Shown here piece by piece: positions 33,147 to 41,834 of a DNA stretch of 64,000 nt; the first letter of the stretch is position 1; each line of letters begins with the position of its first letter. Where the stretch lies: NCBI GenBank assembly GCA_017410455.1, contig JAFQQT010000017.1, positions 172,568 to 236,567 of the forward strand, read 5' to 3'. This stretch comes from Clostridia bacterium (lineage in GTDB: Bacteria > Bacillota > Clostridia > Christensenellales > Aristaeellaceae). Below the pieces are notes generated by a model. The model had not been told where the DNA came from, searched no databases, and saw only the letters and a program-made list of their open reading frames with translations. The translations under genes and the position numbers were made by a program.

Positions 33147-33689
33147 TCTGACGAGAATCGCATAACGACGGCATCGCAGAGCCTGCCGATGCCTGACCTG
33201 ACGGGCGTATCCGAAGAGGATCGCCTGCTGCTGGAAAAGTACAGCCGGTCCTTCACGGGCACCTTTGCCCACACGCTGGACAGCAAGGGCCGCATGGTGA
33301 TCCCGCTGGCTTTCCGCGACATGCTGGGCAAGGTGTTCACCATCGCGCCCAGCTTCGATTTCCGCTCCATCGCCGTGTATCCGGAGGTGGCCTATGTGCG
33401 CATGCGCGAGCATCATCAGCAGCAGGCGCTGACGGCCAGGCATCCGGAGATGGCCACCAAGTTCCTGCAGTGGCTGGACGCGTTCACCTTCCGCAGCCAG
33501 GAGTGCGACGGGCAGGGCCGCGTGCTGCTGCCGGTGCGCCTGCGCCAGAAGATCCTGGGAGACGATAAGGAAGTGGATATCATGGGTTCCGGCGACCACC
33601 TCTGCGTGGCGGCCCGCGCCCAGTGCGACGCCGAACTGGAGCAGTTCATGGCTGGAATCGACGGGTTCCTGCGCGAGATGAACAGCTGA
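33144..33689 (+). CDS. mraZ: transcriptional regulator MraZ
   Basis: 181 residues; usual length about 145, so it has an N-terminal extension of about 35 residues. Two AbrB/SpoVT-like swapped-hairpin motifs: LDSKGRMVIPLAFR and CDGQGRVLLPVRLR. MraZ forms ring oligomers and represses the dcw cluster it heads. The GTG start overlaps the second GGGTG repeat. A start at a later ATG would shorten the extension, but the GGTG-rich site upstream favours 33144. rsmH, normally the next gene, is absent. Confidence 0.92.
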   Translation: MSDENRITTASQSLPMPDLTGVSEEDRLLLEKYSRSFTGTFAHTLDSKGRMVIPLAFRDMLGKVFTIAPSFDFRSIAVYPEVAYVRMREHHQQQALTARHPEMATKFLQWLDAFTFRSQECDGQGRVLLPVRLRQKILGDDKEVDIMGSGDHLCVAARAQCDAELEQFMAGIDGFLREMNS

Positions 33690-33752
33690 TCGGCACTTAA
33701 TCTGTCAACTACAAATGGAAAAGGTATGGATTCACGAGGGGAGGCATAAGTT

Positions 33753-34358
33753 ATGCTGAGCGCGATGTTTTCGGGGATGCACCGCTATACCCGGTCTTCA
33801 AGCTACGTCAACAGAAAGAAGATGAAGCAGACGATCAGGGCGAGCAGGCCAGGCAATCAGGGCTTTGTGTTCACAGGCGATGACTTTCCCGGCGAGCGCG
33901 ACTGGCTGCCTGTGGAGGCTGTCCGCCAGCCCCGCAGCTATATGCAGCCCGTGGGTCCGGGCAGCGTGAACGATTCGGTGCGTTCCCAGGTGAACGAGCG
34001 CGTGCCGGTCATCAGCCGCTATGGCGTGCGCATGAATGTGGCCATCGTGATGCTGGCGCTCTTTGCGCTGCTGCTTTGCGGCGTGTGGATGTGCTTCTAT
34101 GCCGGCAACGCGGGGGCTTCCTCCCGCCTGGCGGAGCAGGCTGTGCGCATGGAATCCCTGCAGCAGACCTCCGTGACGCTGGAGAGCGAGATTGCCATGC
34201 GCTCCAGCGGCATCAACGTGCGTCAGGAGGCGACGCGCATCGGCCTGAAGAGCTCCCGCGGGATGAGCATGAACTACATCAGCGTGCCGTCTGCAGCGGA
34301 GGTAAACCCGGCAACCTATGGCCTGCGCCAGGATGTGGCTAGCCTGCTGGGACAGTAA
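33753..34358 (+). CDS. ftsL: FtsL-like divisome protein
   Basis: 201 residues. Topology is FtsL-like: a long basic cytoplasmic N-terminus (1-93), one membrane segment at about 95-117 (VAIVMLALFALLLCGVWMCF) and a short extracellular coiled coil (RLAEQAVRMESLQQTSVTLESEI). The name rests on topology and position between mraZ and the septal PBP, since FtsL sequences diverge strongly. GAGGGGAGG lies upstream of the ATG. The cytoplasmic part is long for FtsL. Confidence 0.72.
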   Translation: MLSAMFSGMHRYTRSSSYVNRKKMKQTIRASRPGNQGFVFTGDDFPGERDWLPVEAVRQPRSYMQPVGPGSVNDSVRSQVNERVPVISRYGVRMNVAIVMLALFALLLCGVWMCFYAGNAGASSRLAEQAVRMESLQQTSVTLESEIAMRSSGINVRQEATRIGLKSSRGMSMNYISVPSAAEVNPATYGLRQDVASLLGQ

Positions 34359-34370
34359 ATCGATATGCAC

Positions 34371-34400
34371 GGGGGACTGAATGCTTCAGTTCCCCCTTTG
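34371..34400 (+). terminator. hairpin in the ftsL-spoVD spacer (attenuator-like)
   Basis: GGGGGACTGAA, TGC loop, TTCAGTTCCCCC with one bulged A, then TTTG. It lies between the ftsL stop and the next Shine-Dalgarno, and could trim or attenuate dcw transcription. Confidence 0.6.
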
Positions 34401-34428
34401 TGCCCAATCTGCGATCAGGGGGACGGAT

Positions 34429-36543
34429 ATGCATCCTGAACTGCTGGTACGCAAGAGGATCTGGCTGATGAGCCTGATGATGGCGGTGCTGTTCCTGCTG
34501 CTGGTAGGGCGCATCGCCATACTGACCATACGGGACGCTGATGCGCTGACGCAGCGCGGCGTCAATCAATGGACAAAAGCGGGCGTCATCACAGCCCGGC
34601 GGGGGAAGATCGTCGACAGCCACGGTTCGGTGCTGGCCATATCGGCCACCTCCTATATCGTCACGGCGGATCCCCGGCTGGTGAAGGATCCGCAGTTGTT
34701 CCTGGATACGCTGGCGCCGGTGCTGGCACTGGACCAGGAGAGCGCTGTGAAAAAGCTGAGCGACAACACGAAGGGCTCGGTCATTCTCAAACGGCAGGTG
34801 CGCCGGGACACGGTGGACGCCATCCGCCAGCTGATGGCGGAAGCGCCTGAGGAAGCCTGCCTGAACGCCATCGCCTTTGATGAGGACACGTCCCGCACCT
34901 ATCCCTATGGTGCGATGCTCGCGCAGGTGCTGGGGCTGACCACGGTGGACAGCGAGGGCCAGAGCGGCCTGGAGAGCTACTACGAGTCCGTCCTGGCGGG
35001 CACGCAGGGCGCGTATCTGCGCCAGGTGGACGCCCGCAACCGCGTCCTGGCCGGCCAGGAGGGATGGTATGTCCCCTCCCAGGAGGGCAGCACGCTGAAG
35101 CTCACCATCGATGTGGACATTCAGGAAATCGTCGACAAGGCCATGCGGGAGTGCATCGAGGTCAACGAGGCGGCGCAGGTCATCTGCATCGTGACGGACG
35201 TGCGCACCGGCGGCATCCTGGCGCTGGCCATCAAGCCGGACTACGACCCCAACGACCCGCCCCGCAGCGACGTGGCCGCCCTGACGGAGATGATGCGCAT
35301 CACCGCCATCTCCGATGTATACGAACCGGGCAGCACCTTCAAAATTCTGACGGCTGCTGCAGCCCTGGACAGCGGCGTGACAGCGCCGGAGGACGCCTTC
35401 CACTGCTCCGCCAGCATCACCGTGGATGGCGACGTCATCCGCTGCTGGGGCGCGGCACATGGCGCGGAAACGATGGCCGACGGCCTGAAAAACAGCTGCA
35501 ACCCCGTCTTTGTGGAGCTGGCGCTGCGCATGGGGACGGACACCTTCTACAAATACCTCACGGCCTTCGGGCTGGGGAAGAGGACGGGGATCGACCTGCC
35601 GGGAGAATCGGCGGGCATCCTCATCAATGTCCGCAATGTCAAGCGGGTGGATCTGGCCCGCATCGGCTTCGGGCAGTCGGTGGCGGTCACGCCGCTGCAG
35701 CTCATCATGGCCTGCAATGCCGCCATCAACGGCGGGAAGCTCATGCGGCCCTATGTGGTTGCGGAGATCCTCTCCGGCGATGGCGAGGTGCTCGAGCGCA
35801 CCAATCCCACCGTGGTGGCAACGCCCATCAGCCCCGAAACCAGCGAAACGCTGCGGGGCCTGCTGGAGAACGTGGTGGAAAACGGCGGCGGCAAGAACGC
35901 CTACATCGAGGGCTACCGCATTGGCGGCAAGACCGGCACTGCCCAGGTGTACAAGGAGGGCCGCATCGTCAGCGACGTGCACATCGGCTCCTTCTATGGC
36001 TTCGCCCCGGCGGATGATCCGCTCATCAGCGTGCTGGTGATCGTCAAGGAGGCGCAGGTGCCCGTGGATTACGGCGGGACCACCGCCGCGCCCTTCGCCA
36101 GGCAGATCCTGGAGGAGAGCCTGGGGCTGCTGGGCGTGGAGCGTCGCGGAGATGAAAATTCTGTGGAAGCGCCGGTTCCTGACGTCAGGGGCTTGACGAT
36201 TGGCGAAGCAAGGCGTAAACTGACACAAGAGGGATTCAATGCGCTGGATGACGGCGCATCCACCGTGGTGCTGGATCAGCTGCCGCCCCCCGGCGCGACG
36301 CTGGTGACCGGCGGCCATGTGATGCTCTATACGGCGTCCTCCAGCCAGCTGACGGCGGAGGAGCTGGTGTGCGTGCCCGATCTGGCGGGCATGAACGATG
36401 TGGAATGTGCCCGGCTGCTCAGGCGGCGCGGGCTGATCATCTCCATGGCGGGAACGGGGCTTTGCGTGAGCCAGAGCCCGGCCGCAGGGGAATATGTACA
36501 GCCGGGAGCGACCATCCATGTGGTGTTATCCGGCGATGATTAA
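34429..36543 (+). CDS. spoVD: septal/sporulation class B PBP with two PASTA domains (FtsI/SpoVD type)
   Basis: 704 residues. Single N-terminal membrane anchor (LMSLMMAVLFLLLVGRIAI), dimerisation domain, then transpeptidase with S-T-F-K (Ser302-Lys305), S-C-N (356-358) and K-T-G (501-503). Two C-terminal PASTA domains begin VPDVRGLTIGEARRKL and VPDLAGMNDVECARLL. It crosslinks septal or spore-cortex peptidoglycan with its partner FtsW/SpoVE. The ATG at 34429 follows AGGGGGAC. An earlier ATG at 34381 is inside the spacer hairpin and is less likely. It may do the jobs of both PbpB and SpoVD. Confidence 0.93.
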   Translation: MHPELLVRKRIWLMSLMMAVLFLLLVGRIAILTIRDADALTQRGVNQWTKAGVITARRGKIVDSHGSVLAISATSYIVTADPRLVKDPQLFLDTLAPVLALDQESAVKKLSDNTKGSVILKRQVRRDTVDAIRQLMAEAPEEACLNAIAFDEDTSRTYPYGAMLAQVLGLTTVDSEGQSGLESYYESVLAGTQGAYLRQVDARNRVLAGQEGWYVPSQEGSTLKLTIDVDIQEIVDKAMRECIEVNEAAQVICIVTDVRTGGILALAIKPDYDPNDPPRSDVAALTEMMRITAISDVYEPGSTFKILTAAAALDSGVTAPEDAFHCSASITVDGDVIRCWGAAHGAETMADGLKNSCNPVFVELALRMGTDTFYKYLTAFGLGKRTGIDLPGESAGILINVRNVKRVDLARIGFGQSVAVTPLQLIMACNAAINGGKLMRPYVVAEILSGDGEVLERTNPTVVATPISPETSETLRGLLENVVENGGGKNAYIEGYRIGGKTGTAQVYKEGRIVSDVHIGSFYGFAPADDPLISVLVIVKEAQVPVDYGGTTAAPFARQILEESLGLLGVERRGDENSVEAPVPDVRGLTIGEARRKLTQEGFNALDDGASTVVLDQLPPPGATLVTGGHVMLYTASSSQLTAEELVCVPDLAGMNDVECARLLRRRGLIISMAGTGLCVSQSPAAGEYVQPGATIHVVLSGDD

Positions 36544-36593
36544 GGAGCTGGCTGCCCCGCGGGGCGAGCGACGCGAATAAAGGAGAAATGACG

Positions 36594-38054
36594 ATGCTGC
36601 TGCGCAAGCTGACGGAGAATATGCCCTACCTGCTGGAGACGAAGGGGGATATGGACTGTGACATCCTGTCCGTATGCTCCAACAGCCGCGAACTGGTTGA
36701 TCGCGGCCTGTTCTTCTGCATCCCCGGCGCGCGCTTTGACGCGCACAACTACGCCCCGCAGGCCGTGGGCAATGGCTGCGTCGCGCTGGTGGTGGATCAC
36801 TTTGTGGATGTGGACGTGCCGCAGGTGAAGGTCAGCAACGTCCGCGCGGCCATGTCCCGCATGGCGGCGGCCTTCTACGGCAACCCCGCGCAGGAGATGC
36901 GCTTTGTGGGCGTGACCGGCACCAAGGGCAAGACCACCACGACTTACATGATCAAGTCCATCGTGGAGACGGCGGGCATGAAGTGCGGCCTGGTGGGCAC
37001 CACCGGCAACATGATCGGTCAGAAGCGCATCGCCTCCAACTACACCACCCCCGACCCCATCGACCTGCAGCGCGACCTGCGCCAGATGGCCGACGAGGGC
37101 GTGCAGGTGGTCATCATGGAGGTCTCCGCCCATGCCATCGACATGTTCCGCCTGGACGGCATGACCTTCGAGGTGGGCGCGTACACGAACCTCTCCCAGG
37201 ACCATCTGGACTACTTCGGCACGATGGAGAGCTACTTCGAGTGCAAGAAGCGCTTCTTCACCTCCGGGATGGTTCGCAACGCCGTGCTCAACGTGGACGA
37301 GGAGACCAGCGCGGACGTCCTGCGCGACCTGGATGTGCCGCATCTGACCTTTGGCATTGCGGCCCCGGCGGATCTCTTCGCCCGGGATATTGAGATCACC
37401 GAGGACGGCGTGTCCTTCGACGTGAAGCTCCAGGGTATGCACGCCCTGCCCATCAATCTGCGTATGACCGGCATGTTCAACGTCTACAACGCCATCGCTG
37501 CGGCCAGCTGCGCGATGGTGCTGGGCGTCAGCCATGAGGACATCAAGGCGGGCCTGGAGAAGATCGAGAACGTGCCCGGCCGCATCGAGATGCTGCCCAC
37601 CGGCACGCCCTACCGCGTCATCCTGGACTACGCCCACGCCCCCGACGCGCTGGACAACATCCTCAAGACCTGCCGCACCTTCACCAAGGGCCGCCTGATT
37701 GCGCTCTTTGGCTGCGGCGGCGACCGCGATAAGGGCAAGCGCCCCATCATGGGCCGTATCGGCGGCGAGCTGGCCGACCTGTGCATCCTGACCAGCGACA
37801 ACCCCCGCACCGAGGATCCCATGGTCATCCTGGAATCCATCCGCGAAGGCATCGAGGAGACCGCCTGCCCCTATGTGATGATCGAGAACCGCCGCGAGGC
37901 CATCCGCCACGCGCTGGAGATCGGCCAGCCCGGCGACGTGATCGCCCTGTGCGGCAAGGGCCACGAGACCTATCAGGAGATCATGGGCGTGAAGCACCCC
38001 TTCGATGAGAAGGTGGTCGTGGCCGAGCTCCTGGAGGAAATGCGCGGCGAGTGA
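36594..38054 (+). CDS. murE: UDP-MurNAc-tripeptide synthetase MurE (meso-DAP adding)
   Basis: 486 residues. Cytoplasmic Mur ligase. N-domain with SNSRELVDRGLFFCIPG, ATP loop GTKGKTTTTYM, central ISAHAIDMFRLDG-like segment (EVSAHAIDMF), C-terminal domain with DYAHAPDAL and, at about residue 400, DNPRTEDP. The D-N-P-R motif marks meso-diaminopimelate enzymes rather than lysine-adding ones. The second ATG (36594) is taken because AGGAG is 8 nt upstream; the ATG at 36588 is only 2 nt from it. murF, which usually follows, is missing. Confidence 0.95.
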   Translation: MLLRKLTENMPYLLETKGDMDCDILSVCSNSRELVDRGLFFCIPGARFDAHNYAPQAVGNGCVALVVDHFVDVDVPQVKVSNVRAAMSRMAAAFYGNPAQEMRFVGVTGTKGKTTTTYMIKSIVETAGMKCGLVGTTGNMIGQKRIASNYTTPDPIDLQRDLRQMADEGVQVVIMEVSAHAIDMFRLDGMTFEVGAYTNLSQDHLDYFGTMESYFECKKRFFTSGMVRNAVLNVDEETSADVLRDLDVPHLTFGIAAPADLFARDIEITEDGVSFDVKLQGMHALPINLRMTGMFNVYNAIAAASCAMVLGVSHEDIKAGLEKIENVPGRIEMLPTGTPYRVILDYAHAPDALDNILKTCRTFTKGRLIALFGCGGDRDKGKRPIMGRIGGELADLCILTSDNPRTEDPMVILESIREGIEETACPYVMIENRREAIRHALEIGQPGDVIALCGKGHETYQEIMGVKHPFDEKVVVAELLEEMRGE

Positions 38055-38096
38055 AGAAACGCGCCAAAACACTTGAAACAGGGAAGGTACTGAACC

Positions 38097-39101
38097 ATGC
38101 TAAGGATGATTCTTGCTCTCGTTCTGGCGGCGGCCATCGTGCTGCTGACCGGCCCCCACTTCATCGCCTGGCTGCGCAAATTGAAGCTGGGCCAGACGAT
38201 CTACGAGCTGGGCCCCGAGTCCCACCGCAAAAAGCAGGGCACCCCCATCATGGGCGGCCTGTTCATTGCCCTGGGCTGCGTGGCGGCCTTCGTTGTCTGC
38301 GGCGCGACGCTGGGCGCGTGGGATCACATGCTGGCGCTGCTGTTCGTGTCCCTGGGCTCCATGGCGGTGGGCTTCGGTGACGACTGGATCAAGATGGTCA
38401 GGAAGCGCCACGAGGGCCTGACCCCCTGGCAGAAGATCATCGGACAGGCGATCGTGTGCCTGGGCTTTGCCTGCTACTGCTACTTCCATCCGGAGGTGGG
38501 CAGCGAGGTGCACATCCCCTTCACCGGCATCATGTGGGATCTGGGCATCTTCTACATCCCGCTGCTGGCGCTGACGGTGCTGTTCATGGTCAACTCCGCC
38601 AATCTCCAGGACGGCCTGGACGGTATCCTGTCCACGGTGACGGCGGTGGGCTCCATCGGCTGGGCTGCGATTGCGGTTATTGCGGCTGAGGCTGGCATGA
38701 TGCAGGAGAACATGACCATTTCTGTCTTTGCGGCGGCCCTGTGTGGCGCGTGCATCGCCTTCCTGCGCTTCAACCACTACCCGGCGACGATCTTCATGGG
38801 CGATACCGGCTCCATGTTCATCGGCGGCGCGGTGGTCGGCATGGCGATGCTCCTGCGCGAGCCCTTCCTGCTGCTGCTGATCGGCTTCACCATGGTCATG
38901 TCCAGCGTGTCGGTCATCCTGCAGCGCTACTACTACAAGGCGACCCGCAAGCTCTTTGGCGAACCCCGCCGCCTGTTCAAGATGTCGCCCATTCACCACC
39001 ACTTCGAAAAGTGCGGCATGAAGGAGACCTCCATCGTGCTGATGTACGGCATCGTGACGGCGGTGCTGACGGCGCTGGCGGTCGTGTCGGTCATCATCTG
39101 A
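38097..39101 (+). CDS. mraY: phospho-MurNAc-pentapeptide translocase MraY
   Basis: 334 residues, about ten membrane segments. It transfers phospho-MurNAc-pentapeptide to undecaprenyl phosphate, making lipid I. Motifs: HRKKQGTPIMGG, FGDDWIK (catalytic Asp pair), NSANLQDGLDG and the late PIHHHFEKCG histidine motif. It uses the carrier lipid that PopT recycles. It is 42 bp after murE. Confidence 0.96.
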   Translation: MLRMILALVLAAAIVLLTGPHFIAWLRKLKLGQTIYELGPESHRKKQGTPIMGGLFIALGCVAAFVVCGATLGAWDHMLALLFVSLGSMAVGFGDDWIKMVRKRHEGLTPWQKIIGQAIVCLGFACYCYFHPEVGSEVHIPFTGIMWDLGIFYIPLLALTVLFMVNSANLQDGLDGILSTVTAVGSIGWAAIAVIAAEAGMMQENMTISVFAAALCGACIAFLRFNHYPATIFMGDTGSMFIGGAVVGMAMLLREPFLLLLIGFTMVMSSVSVILQRYYYKATRKLFGEPRRLFKMSPIHHHFEKCGMKETSIVLMYGIVTAVLTALAVVSVII

Positions 39102-39124
39102 TATAGCATAGGAGGCGCATTCAT

Positions 39125-40498
39125 ATGCGCAATACGGAAAAGTACGCAGGCAAGCGCGTGTTGGTGGTGGGCATGGCCCGCAGCGGCGTGGCGGCGGCAA
39201 AGCTGCTGCACAAGGCTGGCGCGCGCGTCATCATCAACGACAGCAAGACCGCCGAGGCCCTGGGCGACGCCCTCGCGCCGCTGGCAGACTTCGACATTGA
39301 GTACCGGCTGGGTTGTCCGGCAGGGGAGTGCCTCGACGGCATCGACTGCATGGTCATCAGCCCCGGCATCCCGGACGCCGCCGCTTTCGTCGTGAAGGCG
39401 AAGGAAATGGGCATTTACGTCACCGGCGAGCTGGAGATGGCCTATCAGCTGTCCTCCGGCGAAATGGTCTCCATCACCGGCACCAACGGCAAAACCACCA
39501 CCGTCACCCTGCTGGGCGAGATCTTCCGCAACGCCGGCCGCACCACCTATGTGGTGGGCAACATCGGCTATCCCTACTCGGCGGCGGGCTTTGATAGCGT
39601 CGATACCGACATGTTCGTCTGCGAGGTTTCCTCCTTCCAGATGGAGACCGCCGAGACCTTCCACCCCCGCTGTGCGGCCTTCACCAACCTGACGGAGGAT
39701 CACCTCAACCGCCACGGCACGATGGAGAACTACGCGCTGACCAAAATGCGCATGTTCGCCAACATGACCGCGGAGGACGTGGCCGTCTTCAACGCCGATG
39801 ACCCGGCTCTCGCGCCCTACATCGGCATGGTGAAGGCGCAGGTGATGACCTTCTCCCGCAAGGCGGAAGTCGAAAACGGCGCATTCGTGCGCGGCGGCGT
39901 GATCGTCACCCGCTTCGGCGGCGTCGAAACGGCGGTCTGCCCGGCGGCGGAGGTGTACATCCCCGGCCCTCACAACCTGGAAAATGCCCTGTGTGCGGCC
40001 TGCATGGCCACGGCCTGCGGCGTCCCGGCGGAGGTCATCGCTCACACGCTCCGTACCTTCCGGGGCGTGGAACACCGGATCGAGTTCGTCCGCGAGCTGG
40101 AGGGCGTGCGCTGGATCAACGACTCCAAGGGCACCAACGTCGATTCGACCATCAAGGCGGTGCAGACCATGCAGCGCCCCACGGCCATCATCCTGGGCGG
40201 CTACGACAAGCATTCCGACTTCGCGCCCATGGTGACGGAGATGGTGAAGAGCCCCTTCATCCGGGAAGCGGTGCTGATCGGCGTCACGGCGGATCAGATC
40301 GAGCGCCAGTGCATCGAGGGCGGCTTCACCGCCGTCCACCGCGCCGCGACCCTGGAGGACGCCGTCAACCAGTGCCGCGCCCTGGCCAGCGATGGCTGGA
40401 ACGTGCTGCTCAGCCCGGCCTGCGCCTCCTTCGACATGTTCCCCGACTACGAGGCCCGCGGCCGCATCTTCAAGGAGATCGTCAGAGCCCTGAACTGA
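39125..40498 (+). CDS. murD: UDP-MurNAc-alanine:D-glutamate ligase MurD
   Basis: 457 residues. N-terminal Rossmann-like UDP-binding domain (KRVLVVGMARSGVAAAKLL), central ATPase with ITGTNGKTTTVTLLGE, and EVSSFQME, then LNRHGTMENY and the C-terminal HRIEFV...NDSKGTNVDST segment. It adds D-Glu to UDP-MurNAc-L-Ala in the cytoplasm. GGAGGCG precedes the ATG. The 64-bp spacer to ftsW carries an AT-rich repeat remnant. Confidence 0.96.
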   Translation: MRNTEKYAGKRVLVVGMARSGVAAAKLLHKAGARVIINDSKTAEALGDALAPLADFDIEYRLGCPAGECLDGIDCMVISPGIPDAAAFVVKAKEMGIYVTGELEMAYQLSSGEMVSITGTNGKTTTVTLLGEIFRNAGRTTYVVGNIGYPYSAAGFDSVDTDMFVCEVSSFQMETAETFHPRCAAFTNLTEDHLNRHGTMENYALTKMRMFANMTAEDVAVFNADDPALAPYIGMVKAQVMTFSRKAEVENGAFVRGGVIVTRFGGVETAVCPAAEVYIPGPHNLENALCAACMATACGVPAEVIAHTLRTFRGVEHRIEFVRELEGVRWINDSKGTNVDSTIKAVQTMQRPTAIILGGYDKHSDFAPMVTEMVKSPFIREAVLIGVTADQIERQCIEGGFTAVHRAATLEDAVNQCRALASDGWNVLLSPACASFDMFPDYEARGRIFKEIVRALN

Positions 40499-40502
40499 AA
40501 TG

Positions 40503-40547
40503 CGGTATCAGAGTCCCAATTCCTGATTCATAATTCTCAATTCCCGA
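40503..40547. repeat. AT-rich repeat element, degenerate copy 3
   Basis: Contains AATTCCTGATTCATAATTC plus, on the minus strand, GGACTCTGATACCGC, which matches the core of copy 2 with a short deletion. It lies in the murD-ftsW spacer. Confidence 0.65.
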
Positions 40548-40562
40548 AAAGGGGCGCTTGGC

Positions 40563-41717
40563 ATGCTGCAACATGAAAGCGCACCAAAGAGGATTCTGAA
40601 GGTACTCACGCGCAGACGCAATCCTGTGGACGGCACGCTGGTGGCATTGCTCATCCTGCTGCTGTCCGCCGGATTGCTGGTTCTGTTTTCAGCCACATAT
40701 TACACGGCGCTGGAATCGGGCAACCCCTGGGATGAGGTGCTCAGGCAGCTCTTCGGCGTGGCGCTGGGAACGGCGGCCTGCGCCATCACCAGCCGCATCC
40801 CTTACCGCTTCTGGCGGCAGGGGTGGGTCGTGGGTATGGGGCTGGCGCTTTCGGCGGTGCTGCTGGTGCTGGTCATCATCCCCGGCGTGGGCGTGTACAT
40901 CAACGGCTCGCGCCGCTGGCTGGTGCTGGCGGGGGTATCCTTCCAGCCCTCGGAGCTGGCGAAGTTCGCGCTGGTCCTGTACATGGCCACGGTGCTGAGC
41001 CAGGCAGGGCCCCGCATCCGCAGCATGTGGAAGGGGCTCGTGCCCATCCTGATTGCGCCGGGCGTGGCGTTCCTGCTGATCCTGGAGCAGCCGAACCTCT
41101 CCACAGCGGGCAGCATCATGATCGTCGCGCTCATCCTGATCATCATGGCAGGCGCGAAGTGGCGGCACATCCTGCTGATGCTGGTGTGCGGCGTGGCCGT
41201 GGGCGGCTATTACGGCTGGTCGGAGCCCTACCGCAGGCGGCGGCTGATGTCCTTCATGAACCCCTTTGCGATGATGTCCGACGAGGGCTACCAGCTCTCG
41301 CAGTCGCTCATCGCCTTCGGCTCCGGCGGCCTGTTCGGCATGGGACTGGGGCAGGGGCGGCAGAAGTACCTCTACCTGCCCTATCCGGAGAGCGACTTCA
41401 TCTTCGCCATCGTCGGGGAGGATTTCGGCCTCCTGGGCTGCCTTGTGGTGATCGCGCTGTTCGTGGCGCTGATGCTGGCGGGGTTCCGCGTGGCGATCAT
41501 GTGCCGGGAGAAGTTCGGAACGCTCCTGGCGGCGGGTATCACCGCGTCCATCACCGTGCAGGCCTTCCTCAACATGGGCGTGGTGGTGGGGATCCTCCCG
41601 ACCACGGGGCTGCCGCTGCCCTTCTTTTCTGCGGGGGGCACCAGCGTGTCCATCACCATGGCGGCCATGGGCGTGCTGATGAATATTTCCCGCACAGCCG
41701 GGAAGATGGACGCCTGA
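40563..41717 (+). CDS. ftsW: SEDS peptidoglycan glycosyltransferase FtsW/SpoVE
   Basis: 384 residues, about ten membrane segments. SEDS motifs: GSRRWLVLAGVSFQPSELAK, then SQSLIAFGSGGLFGMGLGQG and the catalytic-Asp-loop region YPESDFIFAIVGEDFG, plus the late PTTGLPLPFFSAGG. It polymerises lipid II with the class B PBP encoded upstream. It follows murD, as in many Firmicutes. FtsW and SpoVE cannot be told apart from this sequence. Confidence 0.94.
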   Translation: MLQHESAPKRILKVLTRRRNPVDGTLVALLILLLSAGLLVLFSATYYTALESGNPWDEVLRQLFGVALGTAACAITSRIPYRFWRQGWVVGMGLALSAVLLVLVIIPGVGVYINGSRRWLVLAGVSFQPSELAKFALVLYMATVLSQAGPRIRSMWKGLVPILIAPGVAFLLILEQPNLSTAGSIMIVALILIIMAGAKWRHILLMLVCGVAVGGYYGWSEPYRRRRLMSFMNPFAMMSDEGYQLSQSLIAFGSGGLFGMGLGQGRQKYLYLPYPESDFIFAIVGEDFGLLGCLVVIALFVALMLAGFRVAIMCREKFGTLLAAGITASITVQAFLNMGVVVGILPTTGLPLPFFSAGGTSVSITMAAMGVLMNISRTAGKMDA

Positions 41718-41834
41718 TGATTCGTTCTGTATTGGAAGGGAATTCCCAATGGCGCTCTGATTCCCGAACGATCGCGCACGCTCTGCCCGATGGCTTCATA
41801 TGCTGAAGCATGTCAGGCAGAGGAGGGCGATGGG

